From Svornostia abyssi (GTDB taxonomy: Bacteria > Actinomycetota > Thermoleophilia > Solirubrobacterales > Solirubrobacteraceae): a DNA stretch of 64,000 nt. This document shows, piece after piece, positions 34,518-44,447 of this stretch (positions are counted from its first letter, which is position 1; each line of letters opens with the position of its first letter). The translations under genes and the position numbers were made by a program. The notes under the pieces were generated by a model, which saw only the letters and a list, made by a program, of their open reading frames with translations, did not search any database and was not told the DNA's origin. The stretch lies in assembly GCA_024666565.1 (NCBI GenBank), contig CP088295.1:3658001-3722000 (forward strand), read 5' to 3'.

Positions 34518-35931
34518 TCCAGGCCGACCCGACGATGTGCTCGCCCGCCAGCAGCACGGCCGCCTGGCCGGGAGCCGCGCCGTCCATCGGGTCGGCCAGC
34601 ACGACGTCCTCGCCGTCCAGCCGCGCGGCGAGCGGGCGCTGGCGGTAGCGCAGCTTGACCGCGTCGACATCCTCGGGCGGGCGGTGCAGGGTGAGATCGC
34701 GCAGCCGGACGCGGGTGGTGGACAGCGCCTCGCGGGGACCGACCGTCACCGTGTTCGCGTCGGCGTCGGTGCCGAGCACGTAGAGCGCCTCGGGCAGCCC
34801 GTCGGCGTCGGGTGCGCTGAGGCCGATGCCGCGGCGCTGGCCCACGGTGTAGTGGTGGTGCCCGCGGTGACGGCCGAGCTCGCGGCCGTCCCGATCGATG
34901 ATCGCGCCCTCGCGGTCGCGCAGCCGCCCGTGGCGTTCCAAGAACCGCGCCTTGCCGGTGCCGGCCAGGAAGCAGAGGTCCTGGGACTCGGGCGCCCGGG
35001 CGACCGGCAGGTCGGCCGCCGCGGCGATCTCGCGGACCTCGGGCTTCGTGAGCTCCCCGAGCGGGAAGTGCAGCCGAGCGATCGTGGCCGGCGCCAGCGC
35101 GGCGAGCATGTAGGTCTGGTCCTTCGCCGGGTCGGCCGCGTGAGCCAGGAGTCCGTCCGACACGCGGGCGTAGTGCCCCGTGGCGAGCCGCGCGGCGCCG
35201 AGCCGGTCGGCGAGGTCCACCATCGCGTCGAGACGAACGTTGCCGTTGCAGCGCACGCACGGATTCGGGGTCAGCCCGGCGGCGTGATCGGCCAGATACG
35301 GGTCGACGACGCCGGCGCGGAACTCGTCGCGCAGGTCGATCGTGAGGTGCGGCAGGCCCATCCGGTGCGCGAGCCCCCGCGCCACGCGAACCGCCGACGC
35401 CGAGCAGCACGACGCCTCCGCGTCGTTCTCCGGGTCGCGCCACAGCTCGAGCGTCACCGCGCACACCTCCGCCCCGGGCTCACGCGTGCACAGCAGCGCC
35501 GCCACGGCGCTGTCGACGCCGCCGCTCATCGCGACGAGCGTGCGGTCCGGGGAAGGATCGAGGGCTGCGCCGGACCGTGCCGCGGCGCCGAGGGCCTGGT
35601 GCAGCGCGTCGCTGACGAGATCGGCGGCGTGCAGCTTGCCGGTGCTGAGCCCGCCGAGCGCTGCGGCGATCGTGGGCGCGCCGATCCGGGCGGCGTCCAG
35701 GAGCGGTGCGCCGTCGATCAGCTCCACCGCCGCGCTCGCCGCGGCGGTCAGGGCGCCACAGCCGTCGGCTTCGAACCCGGCCGCGGTCACCCGGGTGCCG
35801 TCGAGGGTGAGCCCGAACCGCACGAGATCTCCGCAGGCCGAGCCGCCCGCGCTGGCGTGCACCGCGTCAGCCGGAATCGCGCCGTGGCCCTGCGGGTGGC
35901 GCAGATGCTCCTCGAACCGCTCGTCGGCCAT
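34507..35931 (-). CDS. mnmA: IscU/NifU-like domain fused to tRNA 2-thiouridylase MnmA
   Basis: This 474-residue fusion has an N-terminal IscU-type scaffold-like domain (about 1-125): SACGD (Cys33) and DGCGAL (Cys58) keep two of three cluster ligands, but the third, in the family's KLHC-like site, reads KLHAADLV, so the Cys is replaced by Ala102. The MnmA domain (about 128-474) has the PP-loop LVAMSGGVDSAV, CVRC, DLCFLAG with the catalytic Cys pair, and the HHHYTVGQRRGIG segment. MnmA places sulfur at C2 of U34 in Lys, Glu and Gln tRNAs. The scaffold half could dock the sulfur donor or a cluster; assembly by itself looks impaired. ATG start. Confidence 0.9.
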   Translation of the reverse strand: MADERFEEHLRHPQGHGAIPADAVHASAGGSACGDLVRFGLTLDGTRVTAAGFEADGCGALTAAASAAVELIDGAPLLDAARIGAPTIAAALGGLSTGKLHAADLVSDALHQALGAAARSGAALDPSPDRTLVAMSGGVDSAVAALLCTREPGAEVCAVTLELWRDPENDAEASCCSASAVRVARGLAHRMGLPHLTIDLRDEFRAGVVDPYLADHAAGLTPNPCVRCNGNVRLDAMVDLADRLGAARLATGHYARVSDGLLAHAADPAKDQTYMLAALAPATIARLHFPLGELTKPEVREIAAAADLPVARAPESQDLCFLAGTGKARFLERHGRLRDREGAIIDRDGRELGRHRGHHHYTVGQRRGIGLSAPDADGLPEALYVLGTDADANTVTVGPREALSTTRVRLRDLTLHRPPEDVDAVKLRYRQRPLAARLDGEDVVLADPMDGAAPGQAAVLLAGEHIVGSAWIRG

Positions 35932-35956
35932 GAAGGCCGAGTGTAGATGCGGCGCG

Positions 35957-36685
35957 TCAGCCCTTCGCGGGCGTCATGCGGCCGATGGCCTGCTTGATCT
36001 CGAGCGGGTCGATGAGCCCGGAGATCGTCACGGCCTTGCGCTCGGGGCCGATCACGAGGGTCGTCGGCGTCTGCGCGATGGTCACGCCGCCGGTGATCGC
36101 CTCGTACGAGCCGACCTTGTCGGGACCGACCAGCCGGACCGCGACGTTCTTGCGGCCCTTCGTGGCCGAGGCGACGGCCCGGCGCGCCGCGCGGTCGTCG
36201 GCGCCGGACTTGTCCCAGAAGAGCATGACGACGACCTTGCCGTCGGCGAGCTGCCGCAGCACCGCCCGCTCACCGGCGGGGACGCCGGGCTCGGTGGTGA
36301 CGTTCGTCGCCGGCGTCTCGGTGGCGGTCGCAGCCGACGACGTGGCGTCCGTCGCCGGGGTCGCGGTCGCGCCGGTCGCTGGCGTCTCCGTCGACGCGGC
36401 GGCCGACGGCGTGCCGGTCGCGGCAGCCTCGGCGGCCGCCTGGTTGCTCGCGGCCTGCCCGGTCGCGGCGTCCACCGCGGCCTGGGCCTTCGCAGGCTGA
36501 TCAGTCACGCCGTTGCCGCTGGAGGCGGGCGTCGCCGCCTGCGTCGCTGCGGGCGTCTGGGAGACCGGGGTGACGATCGCGCCTTCCTCCGCCGCCGGCT
36601 TGGGGCGCAGCACGGTGAACCACACCGCGGCGAACGCGAGCACGCCGACCAGCGCGATGAGCATGGGCCGAGAAACCTGGGTCAT
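35957..36685 (-). CDS. Membrane-anchored thioredoxin-fold-like protein with Ala/Thr-rich linker
   Basis: This 242-residue protein has an N-terminal anchor helix (PMLIALVGVLAFAAVWFTVL), a low-complexity Ala/Thr/Pro stretch from about 40 to 125, then a small domain resembling a thioredoxin fold: GKVVVMLFWDKSG, VASATKGRKNVAVRLV, QTPTTLVIGPERKAVTISGLID. The active-site CxxC is absent (DKSGADD in its place), so redox activity is unlikely. The cis-Pro loop TPTTLVI is kept. It is probably an outward-facing binding module. It lies between mnmA (25 bases away) and the chemoreceptor gene, same strand. The family is unknown to me. Confidence 0.65.
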   Translation of the reverse strand: MTQVSRPMLIALVGVLAFAAVWFTVLRPKPAAEEGAIVTPVSQTPAATQAATPASSGNGVTDQPAKAQAAVDAATGQAASNQAAAEAAATGTPSAAASTETPATGATATPATDATSSAATATETPATNVTTEPGVPAGERAVLRQLADGKVVVMLFWDKSGADDRAARRAVASATKGRKNVAVRLVGPDKVGSYEAITGGVTIAQTPTTLVIGPERKAVTISGLIDPLEIKQAIGRMTPAKG

Positions 36686-36755
36686 CAGTCTCGTAGTCGG
36701 CCAACGTGCGGAAATCTGTGAATCCCGAGTCCGGGCCTGGCCGCTTGCGCGATCA

Positions 36756-38942
36756 TCAGGCCACCCGGAACCGGCTCGCGAGGTTCTCCAGCTCGGCCGC
36801 GGTGCTCGCCAGGGACGCCGCGCTTCCGGCGATCTGCTGGGCCGACGCGCTGGTCTCCTCCGTCGACGCCGAGACCTGCTGGGTGGACGCGGACGCCTCC
36901 TCCGACACGGCGGCCACCTCCTCCATGCTCTCGCGCATCGCCTGTGCGGCGCCCGCGATCCGCTCGGCCGCTGCGACGATGTCCGCCACCTGGCCGCTGA
37001 CGTCCTCGACCGACGCGCCGATGCGTTCGAACGCCTGACGGGCGTCCTCGACGATGACCCCGGATTCCTCGCTGCGCCGCGCCCCGCGCTCCACGACGGT
37101 GACGGCGTCGTTCGTCTCGTGCTGGATCTCGGTGACGAGCTCGCCGATCGACCGTGCCGCGTCCTGGGACTCCTCGGCCAGCTTGCGGACCTCCTCGGCG
37201 ACCACGGCGAAGCCGCGGCCCCGCTCACCGGCCCGCGCGGCCTCGATCGCGGCGTTCAGCGCGAGCAGGTTCGTCTGCTCGGCGATCGCGCGGATCGTGG
37301 CGATGATGCCGCCGATGGCATCGGACTTCGCGCCGAGACCCTGGATGGATCGCGTGGCCTCCTCGGAGGCCTCGCGCACGCCCCGCATGGCCTCGGTGAC
37401 GCGGGCGACGGCCTCGCCGCCCTCGGTCGCGGCGGTCCGCGCCTCGTCGGCCGAACCGGCGGTCCGCTGCGCGCCCTGCGCGGCCATCTCGGTCGCGCTG
37501 ACGACCTCCTCTGCGGTCTGCCGCGCCGACTCCACCATCCGCACCTGCCGTTCGGCGCCGTGGGCCATGTCGGTGATCGCGTGCGCGATCTCACCCGTCG
37601 CGGTTCCCGCCTCCTGCGACGTCGCGGCCATCTCCTGCGACGAACTCGACACCGTCTGCGCGGTCGCCGAGACCTGCTCGAGCATCGAGGCGAGGGTCGC
37701 GCGCGTCTCGTTGTAGGCGTGCGCCATCTGACCGGTGCCGTCGGCGATGTCGTTGACCGCCGAGCCGATCTGGCCGATCTCGTCGCGGCCGGGCCGCGCG
37801 ATCGGCGCCGTCGACGCCTGCGCTGTGACGGTGAGGTCGCCGTCGGCCATCGCGGTGATCCCGCGCGCGACGCTCGGCACGTCCTCGCCGGACAGGGTCC
37901 GGAGCCGGTCCAGCACCGTCGCGACGGCGCGGCGCAGCTGGCGGGCGACGACGAAGGCGATCCCGAGACCCGCGGCGATGGCGGCGAGCACGAGCAGCGC
38001 ATAGAGGCGCACGTCGCGCGTCGCGGCGGCACGGATGTCCGCGGCCTCGGTCACGAGGTCCTTCGCGAGCCGGTCCTCGACCTGCTTCATGCGATCGATG
38101 CGCGCGGTCTGCGCCGCGAACCACGCGGCGGGCTTCGCGCCCGTCACGGTGTCGGCGGTGAGCCCGGCGAGCGCCCCCTCGCGGATCTTCGTGGCCTGCG
38201 CGACCTCGTCGCCGGCGACCGTGCGCTCAGCGAACGCGCGGGCCTGCGGCGTGGCCGTCAGGTCAAAGGTGTGCAGCCGCGCGGTCTGGACGGCGACCGC
38301 GGAGACGAAGCCCTGCAGCGTCGCGGCGTCCGGCCACGCGCCGTTGCGCAGGCCCGCGGCGAGCGTGGCGCGCTCGATGCCCGCGGCCTCCTTCGCCCCG
38401 AGGTACGCGACGTACGCGTCGAGGTCTCCGGCGAGCGCGGGGTCGTCCGAGGCGCCGGCGATCTCACCGACCGCGTCGAGCGCGAGCCCGTGCGTCGCCG
38501 TGTACCACCCGACGGCCTCCCGCGCGGGAATCGCGCCGGCGTCGACCTGCTCCCGCAGGTCGCGCAGCTCGGACGTCTCCTTCACGAGGCGGGTCGCGCG
38601 GTCCCGGAGCGCGGCGGGCTGGGCGTCCGCGGTGCCCTCGGTCTGCTCGCGCAGCGTGGTCAGCGCCTTGTCCGTCTTGGCACGCTGGCTCTGCAGGTCC
38701 TCCCCCACGTCCGCACCGTTGAGCTGCAGGCTCGTGAGGCCGCGCTCTCGCTGGGATTCGTGCAGGAAGGCGCCGGTGGCACCCGCGAGACCCGTGAGGT
38801 CCTCGATGGCCGCCGCCTGGTTGGCGACGGTCCGCTTCTGGTCGATCGCGACCAGCCCGAAGGCGATAAGCCCGAGCAGCGGCACCGCGAGCATCGCGGC
38901 GAGCTTCGCGCGGACGCTCAGGTCAGCGATCTTCCATGACAT
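36756..38942 (-). CDS. Methyl-accepting chemotaxis protein with NIT sensor domain
   Basis: This 728-residue receptor has a membrane helix at about 14-33, a NIT-like periplasmic domain (about 50-295) containing [15 protein letters not shown], a second helix ([21 protein letters not shown]), a HAMP segment, and a long coiled-coil signalling domain with the conserved tip [20 protein letters not shown] and [19 protein letters not shown] domains bind nitrate or nitrite in known receptors; the ligand here is not shown. Glu/Gln-rich helices could be methylated. No che genes are in the window. Pili from the neighbouring pil genes are a possible output. ATG start, 70 bases before the thioredoxin-like gene. 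Confidence 0.9.
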   Translation of the reverse strand: MSWKIADLSVRAKLAAMLAVPLLGLIAFGLVAIDQKRTVANQAAAIEDLTGLAGATGAFLHESQRERGLTSLQLNGADVGEDLQSQRAKTDKALTTLREQTEGTADAQPAALRDRATRLVKETSELRDLREQVDAGAIPAREAVGWYTATHGLALDAVGEIAGASDDPALAGDLDAYVAYLGAKEAAGIERATLAAGLRNGAWPDAATLQGFVSAVAVQTARLHTFDLTATPQARAFAERTVAGDEVAQATKIREGALAGLTADTVTGAKPAAWFAAQTARIDRMKQVEDRLAKDLVTEAADIRAAATRDVRLYALLVLAAIAAGLGIAFVVARQLRRAVATVLDRLRTLSGEDVPSVARGITAMADGDLTVTAQASTAPIARPGRDEIGQIGSAVNDIADGTGQMAHAYNETRATLASMLEQVSATAQTVSSSSQEMAATSQEAGTATGEIAHAITDMAHGAERQVRMVESARQTAEEVVSATEMAAQGAQRTAGSADEARTAATEGGEAVARVTEAMRGVREASEEATRSIQGLGAKSDAIGGIIATIRAIAEQTNLLALNAAIEAARAGERGRGFAVVAEEVRKLAEESQDAARSIGELVTEIQHETNDAVTVVERGARRSEESGVIVEDARQAFERIGASVEDVSGQVADIVAAAERIAGAAQAMRESMEEVAAVSEEASASTQQVSASTEETSASAQQIAGSAASLASTAAELENLASRFRVA

Positions 38943-38994
38943 CGCACTACCTCCAAGTGGGGACCCGTCAGCCCCCTAGTCGGTAGGCGGTGTC

Positions 38995-40758
38995 TCAGGT
39001 TGAGCGTCGAAGTGCCAGCTCGCGCAACTGACGGTCGTCGACCGCCGCCGGCGCGCCCGTGAGCGGGTCGGCTCCGCTCGCGGTCTTCGGGAACGCGATG
39101 ACGTCACGGATCGACTCGCGGCCCGCGCAGATCGCGACGATGCGATCGATGCCGAACGCGATGCCGCCATGCGGCGGCGCGCCGTGCTTCAGCGCCTCGA
39201 TGAGGAACCCGAAGCGCGCGTTGGCCTCCTCCGCGTCCATCCCGAGGATCTCGAGCACGCGCTCCTGGACCGCGGGATCGTGGATGCGGATCGAGCCGCC
39301 GCCGATCTCGGTGCCGTCGAGCACGAGGTCGTAGGCCCGCGACGTCAGCCCCCCCGGGTCGGACAGGTCGCCGAGCGGCGCGGTGAACGGGTGGTGCAGC
39401 GCGTTCCAGCGCTCCTCGCCGTCGTCGAATTCGAACATCGGGAAGTCGACGATCCAGAGCAGGTCGTGGTGACCCTCCGGCACGAGGCCGAGCCGGTGGC
39501 CGAGCTCGAGGCGCAGCCCGCCGATCGCCGGGGCGGCGATGCGCTCCTTGTCGGCGACGAACAGCAGGATGTCCCCGGTCGACGCGGTGAGCTTGGCCGT
39601 CGCCGCCGCGATCCGCTCCTCGCCGAGGAACTTCGCGATCGGTGAGCGCCACCCACCGCCGTCTTCGACGACCGCCCACGCGACCGCTTTGCCGCCGTGA
39701 CGCTGCACGACGTCGTTCAGCCCGTCGAGCTCGGACCGCGACATCCCCGCGTTGCCGAGGTTCAGCGCGCGCACGACGCCGCCGCCGCTGAGCACGCCCT
39801 CGAAGACCTTGAAGTCCGAGCCGCGCAGCTCCTCGCCCACGTCGACGATCTCCAGGCCGAAGCGCGTATCCGGGCGATCCGACCCGTAGCGGGCCATCGC
39901 CTCGGCGTACGGCATGCGCCGGTACGGCGGCGCGGGCACGTCGAGCTCGGCGAGGGTGAAGACCTTCGCCATCGTGCGCTCCATCGCGTCAATGACGTCG
40001 TCCTCGGTGACGAACGACATCTCGACGTCGAGCTGCGTGAACTCGGGCTGGCGGTCGGCGCGCAGGTCCTCGTCGCGGAAGCACCGCGCGATCTGGAAGT
40101 ACCGCTCGAACCCGGCGAACATCAGGAGCTGCTTGAAGAGCTGCGGGCTCTGCGGCAGCGCGTAGAACGCGCCGGGAGCGTTGCGCGACGGCACGAGGAA
40201 GTCACGGGCGCCTTCAGGCGTCGAGCGGGTGAGAATCGGCGTCTCGATCTCCATGAAGCCCTCGGCGGAGAGGTGCTCACGGATCTCACGGACGACGTCG
40301 TGGCGCAGGCGCATGGTGCGCTGCATGCGGTCGCGGCGGAGGTCCAGCGCGCGGTGGCGCAGCCGCAGCACCTCGTCGACCTCGCCGTCCTCGTCGATCG
40401 GGAACGGCGGCGTCTCGGCGGCCGCCAGGACCTCGAGGTCGTGCACGCGCAGCTCGACGCGGCCCGTCGGGATGTTCGGGTTGATGTGCTCCTCGCCGCG
40501 CCCGATGACGGGCCCTTCGGCGGAGAGGACGTGCTCGGAGCGCAGGCGCTCGGCGGCCGCGAACGCCTCGGCGCCGGACTCGTCCGGGTCGAAGACGATC
40601 TGCACGATGCCGGTGCGGTCGCGCAGGTCGATGAAGATCAGGCCGCCGTGGTCCCGGCGCCGATGCACCCACCCGGCAACGCGCGCGCGGTCGCGCGGCT
40701 CGACGAGGTCGCCGGCCCACGCGTTGCGGTAGCCGTTGGCGCGCAGCGGCGTGGTCAT
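38995..40758 (-). CDS. aspS: Aspartyl-tRNA synthetase
   Basis: This 587-residue class IIb synthetase has an N-terminal OB anticodon-binding domain (about 22-110, DRARVAGWVHRRRDHG), the catalytic core with motif 2 around IARCFRDEDLRADRQPEFTQLD, the bacterial insertion domain, and motif 3 GIAFGIDRIVAI near the end. Length and layout match the bacterial type. Whether it also charges tRNA(Asn) depends on GatCAB, which is not in the window. The start ATG overlaps the hisS stop (ATGA), so hisS-aspS are co-transcribed, a common actinobacterial pair. Confidence 0.95.
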   Translation of the reverse strand: MTTPLRANGYRNAWAGDLVEPRDRARVAGWVHRRRDHGGLIFIDLRDRTGIVQIVFDPDESGAEAFAAAERLRSEHVLSAEGPVIGRGEEHINPNIPTGRVELRVHDLEVLAAAETPPFPIDEDGEVDEVLRLRHRALDLRRDRMQRTMRLRHDVVREIREHLSAEGFMEIETPILTRSTPEGARDFLVPSRNAPGAFYALPQSPQLFKQLLMFAGFERYFQIARCFRDEDLRADRQPEFTQLDVEMSFVTEDDVIDAMERTMAKVFTLAELDVPAPPYRRMPYAEAMARYGSDRPDTRFGLEIVDVGEELRGSDFKVFEGVLSGGGVVRALNLGNAGMSRSELDGLNDVVQRHGGKAVAWAVVEDGGGWRSPIAKFLGEERIAAATAKLTASTGDILLFVADKERIAAPAIGGLRLELGHRLGLVPEGHHDLLWIVDFPMFEFDDGEERWNALHHPFTAPLGDLSDPGGLTSRAYDLVLDGTEIGGGSIRIHDPAVQERVLEILGMDAEEANARFGFLIEALKHGAPPHGGIAFGIDRIVAICAGRESIRDVIAFPKTASGADPLTGAPAAVDDRQLRELALRRST

Positions 40759-42012
40759 CGAAGACCCCGGCCGCGCAGCACCTGCGCCACCACGTCGATG
40801 TCGGCGATGTCCTGCTGCTCTGCGGCGTCCATGTCCTTCAGACGCACCTGACCCGTGTCATCCACGATGGCAACGTAGCGGGCCGAGAGGCGTGAGGCCT
40901 GCTTGAGCTGACCCTTCAAGGACCGGCCGGCCAGCTCGACCTGCGCGGCAAGCCCCGCGCGGCGCGCCTCCGCGCCGATCCGGAAGGCGCGCAGCCGTGC
41001 CGCCTCTCCCCCGTCGACGGCCAGATAGAGATCGACGAGCGGCGCAGCCACCGGGCGGTCCCCGGCCGCCAGCAGCATCCGCTCGACCCCGGCCGCCCAG
41101 CCGCATGCCGGCGTGTCCGGCCCGCCCAGCTGAGCGATGAGCCCGTCGTACCGGCCGCCGCCGCCGACGCCGCTCTGGGCCCCGAGCGCGTCGCTGGTGA
41201 ACTCGAAGACGGTTCGCGCGTAGTAGTCCAGACCCCGCACGAGCGTCGGGTCGACCTCGTACGGCAGCTCGACCGCGTCGAGCAGTGCCCGGACCTCGGC
41301 GAAGTGCTCGGCGTCGTCGGCGCTCAGCGCGTCCAGCAGCCGCGGGGCGGTCGCCATGACCTCCTGCGTGCCGGGATGGTCGCTGTCGAAGGCCCGCAGC
41401 GGGTTGAGGTCGATCCGCGCGCGCACGTCCTCGCTGAGCTGCGCCTCGTGCGCCCGCAGGTGCGCCTGGAGCTCCCTCGCGGTACGCGGCTCGGGTCTCC
41501 GGGCTGCCCAGGCTCCCGAGCCGCAGCCGCAGGCCCCCCACCTCCAGCTCGTCGAGGATCGTGGCGAGCAGGACGATCGTCTCGGCGTCCAGCGCCGGCG
41601 CGTCGCTGCCGATGGCCTCCGCGCCGATCTGCCAGAACTGGCGATAGCGACCGGCCTGCGCGCGCTCGTGACGGAAGAACGGGCCGTGGTACCAGACCTT
41701 CACGGGCTGCGGCAGCTTCTGCATCCCGTGCTCGATGTACGCGCGGCAGATCGAGGCGGTGCCCTCCGGGCGCAGCGTCAGCGACCGCCCGCCCGCGTCG
41801 TCGAAGGTGTACATCTCCTTCTGCACGATGTCCGTCGAGGCGCCGACCCCGCGAGCGAACAGCTCGGTGTGTTCGAACACGGGCGTCTCGATCCGGCGAT
41901 ACCCGGCCCGCTCGAGGATCGTCTCGGCCACGCGCAGCACGGGGCCGCGCGCAGCCTGGTCGTCGGGCAGCACGTCATACGTGCCGCGGGGTGCCTGAAG
42001 TCGCTCGCTCAC
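40755..42012 (-). CDS. hisS: Histidyl-tRNA synthetase, with an apparent +1 frameshift near 41474
   Basis: This synthetase is about 418 residues when one base is removed. The first frame starts MSERLQAPRGTYDVLP and has motif 1 (IETPVFEHTELFARGVG), motif 2 (GPFFRHERAQAGRYRQFWQIGAEAIG), and ends LGSLGSPETRAAYRE. The rest, from RARIDLNPLRAFDSD through the His-binding LVRGLDYYARTVFEF and the C-terminal anticodon domain, is in another frame. Removing one G from the minus-strand GGG at 41474-41476 gives YREELQAHLRAHEAQL. The order is motif-complete, so this is most likely a sequence error. It overlaps aspS by four bases. Confidence 0.92.
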
Positions 42013-42052
42013 CGCGGCGGGAGACTAGTGCTCGCGCCGCGGTGAACGCTCG

Positions 42053-43213
42053 TCAACCGTCCGTCACCTCGATCTGCTCCCTCGCAGCGGGGCCGAGCTG
42101 TCCGCCGCGCGCGTCGAACGGGACGGCGCTGACGTTGACGATGCCGTACGGCAGCAACGTGCGGGCCCGGTAGACCCCGGGCGCGACCTTCCGGGCCCGG
42201 ACGACCTGCGTGGTGGCAGTGAAGCCGCGCTGCTCGGAGCGGCGCACCCGGACGACCACGGACTTCACCTTGCTGCGCCCGCTGCCGCTGAGCCGCACGA
42301 CGACCGAGCAGTTGTCGCCGTCGCAGGAGATCGTCCCGAGCCGCGTCCGCACGCTGCGGCCGACCGGCGGCTTCGCGGGCTGGGGCGGGATCAGCGCGGC
42401 CGGACCCTCGAGCCCCGCTGCCGCGGCGATCCAGTCGCGTTCGGCGCTCACGCGCGCGTAGACGCCGGCGAATCCGGGAGACCCGCACTGGTCGGCGCTG
42501 TAGGAGACGATGCCCACGAGGCGCACGTCGGGCGCGGCGCCACCGATGAGCGGACCGCCGCTGTCGCCCTGACACGAGTCCGGCCGGTTGTTCGCCGCCC
42601 GGCCACAGAGCTGCAGCGCCCCGTCGTAGGTGTCGAAGAGCTGGCGGCAGACGCTGTCGGCGACCACCGGGATGTCGGCGAAGCGCAAGCCGTCCGGCAC
42701 AGTCTCGGGCGCGTTGAAGCGCTGCAGGCCCCAGCCGGTCAGGCGCAGCACGGCGCCCGGAGCGCCGAGGGACGCCTCGGGCGGCGTCGCGAGGGCCACC
42801 GGGGGAACGCTGACGGGCGACGCCAGCAGCAGCACGGCGACGTCATGCAGGACGCGTGCCTGGTCGTACGCCGGGTGCACGATGACCCAGGCGACCGCGA
42901 CCCGCTGGAGCGCTGGGTCGGTCAGGCGCACGGCGCCGGTGACCACGTCGATCTGGGAGGCCTTCAGTCCACCTTCCAGGCAGTGGGCCGCCGTCACGAC
43001 GGCAGTCGGAGAGATGACGGACCCGCCGCAGAACACCGAGTCGACCGCCGGCTGACCACGGCGCACGAGCCCGGCCATCGCCGGGTTGTCAGCCGCGGTG
43101 GCCTCCCGGCCACCGACCACGGCGCCGGCGGGTGTCGGCACGGCGGTCGCGAGGGTTGCGAACAGCGTGGCTGCGAGGAGGATCGCGGACGGAAATCGCG
43201 AGAAACTGGCCAT
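42053..43213 (-). CDS. Secreted trypsin-like serine protease (copy 1)
   Basis: This 386-residue S1 protease has a signal peptide (FPSAILLAATLFATLATAV) ending AGA before VVGGREATAADN, so the mature N-terminus would be VVGG without a separate propeptide. The triad is His in TAAHC, Asp in LHDVAVLLL and Ser in QGDSGGPLIG. About 115 residues at the C-terminus form an added beta-rich domain (VVVRLSGSGRSKVKS, GVYRARTLLPYGIVN) with a Cys pair (ISCDGDNC). I chose the ATG before ASFSRF; an in-frame ATG 18 bases upstream has no better support. TATACA upstream may be a -10 element. It follows its tandem paralogue by 79 bases. Confidence 0.9.
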   Translation of the reverse strand: MASFSRFPSAILLAATLFATLATAVPTPAGAVVGGREATAADNPAMAGLVRRGQPAVDSVFCGGSVISPTAVVTAAHCLEGGLKASQIDVVTGAVRLTDPALQRVAVAWVIVHPAYDQARVLHDVAVLLLASPVSVPPVALATPPEASLGAPGAVLRLTGWGLQRFNAPETVPDGLRFADIPVVADSVCRQLFDTYDGALQLCGRAANNRPDSCQGDSGGPLIGGAAPDVRLVGIVSYSADQCGSPGFAGVYARVSAERDWIAAAAGLEGPAALIPPQPAKPPVGRSVRTRLGTISCDGDNCSVVVRLSGSGRSKVKSVVVRVRRSEQRGFTATTQVVRARKVAPGVYRARTLLPYGIVNVSAVPFDARGGQLGPAAREQIEVTDG

Positions 43214-43292
43214 ACGACGGACTGTATACAACGCGCCTGATCACGGTCCGGGAACTGGTCGATCGCCGCGGCGCACGCCGGTGTGCGGGCAC

Positions 43293-44447
43293 CTACGCGT
43301 CGAACACCTCGATCTGCTCGCGGGCCGCCACGCCGAGCTGCGTGCCCGCCGCGTCGAATGCGACGGCGGTGAGGTTCACGATGCCGTACGGCAGGAGCGT
43401 GCGGGCGCGGTAGACACCGGGCGCGACCTTCCGGGCCTGGACGTACCGCGACGTCGCTGAGAAGCCGCGCTGTTCAGGCCGGCGAACCCGCACCACGACC
43501 GAGCTGACGTCCCGCCGCCCGCTCCCGCTCACGCGCACGACGACCGAGCAGCTGTCCTCGTCGCAGGAGATCGTGCCGATCCGTGTCCTGACCGTCTTGC
43601 GGACCGCGGGCGCTGCCGGCTGCGCGGGGAGCAGTGCCGCGGGGCCGTCGAGCCCGGCGGCGGCCGCGATCCAGTCGCGCTCGGCGCTGACGCGCACGTA
43701 CACGCCGGCGAACCCCGGAGACCCGCACTGGTCGGCGCTGTAGGAGACAATCCCCACGAGGCGCACGGCGGGCGCCGTGCCACCGATGAGCGGACCGCCG
43801 CTGTCACCCTGACACGAGTCGGGCCGGTTGTTCGCCGCCCGCCCGCAGAGCTGCAGCGCAGCGTCGTACACGTCGAACAGGCGCTTGCAGGCGCTGTTGG
43901 CCACCACCGGGATGTCGGCGTAGCGCAGCGTGTCCGGGAGGCTCTCGGGCGAGTTGTAGCGCTGCTCGCCCCAGCCGGTGAGGCGCAGGATGGCACCCGG
44001 GGCCCCGAGCGATGCCTCGGCGGGAGTTGCCAGGGCGACGGGCCGAACCGTCAGCGGCGTGGCGAGCAGCAGCACCGCGACGTCGTGCACCGTCCGGACG
44101 TCGTCGTAGCCGGGGTGCACGATGACGCGGGACACCCGCGCGCGCTGGAGCGCCGGGTCGGTCAGGCGCACGCCGCCAGCCACCACGTCGATCTGGGAGG
44201 CCTTCAGACCACCTTCCAGGCAGTGAGCCGCCGTCACGACGGCAGTCGGAGAGATGACGGACCCACCGCAGAACAGCGAATCGACCGCGGCCTGGCCGCT
44301 GCGGACGAGCCCCGCCATGGCCGGGTTGTCGGCTGGGGTGGCCGCACGGCCGCCGACGACTGCGCCGGCAGGAGCGGGAACGAGCTGCAGCGTCCAGGCC
44401 AGCGCCAGCAGCAGAACGGTGGTGACCAGCTTCGTGCGCCTCATCAT
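43293..44447 (-). CDS. Secreted trypsin-like serine protease (copy 2)
   Basis: This 384-residue S1 protease is a close tandem paralogue of 42053-43213, matching it across the signal peptide junction (AGAVVGG), protease domain (TAAHC, HDVAVLLL, GDSGGP) and C-terminal domain (SCDEDSCSVVVRVSGSG, GVYRARTLLPYGIVN). The two differ mainly in the signal peptide and surface loops, so the duplication is fairly recent. It is likely cut at Ala-Val by signal peptidase, giving an active enzyme. The ATG overlaps the RDD gene stop (ATGA). Confidence 0.9.
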   Translation of the reverse strand: MMRRTKLVTTVLLLALAWTLQLVPAPAGAVVGGRAATPADNPAMAGLVRSGQAAVDSLFCGGSVISPTAVVTAAHCLEGGLKASQIDVVAGGVRLTDPALQRARVSRVIVHPGYDDVRTVHDVAVLLLATPLTVRPVALATPAEASLGAPGAILRLTGWGEQRYNSPESLPDTLRYADIPVVANSACKRLFDVYDAALQLCGRAANNRPDSCQGDSGGPLIGGTAPAVRLVGIVSYSADQCGSPGFAGVYVRVSAERDWIAAAAGLDGPAALLPAQPAAPAVRKTVRTRIGTISCDEDSCSVVVRVSGSGRRDVSSVVVRVRRPEQRGFSATSRYVQARKVAPGVYRARTLLPYGIVNLTAVAFDAAGTQLGVAAREQIEVFDA

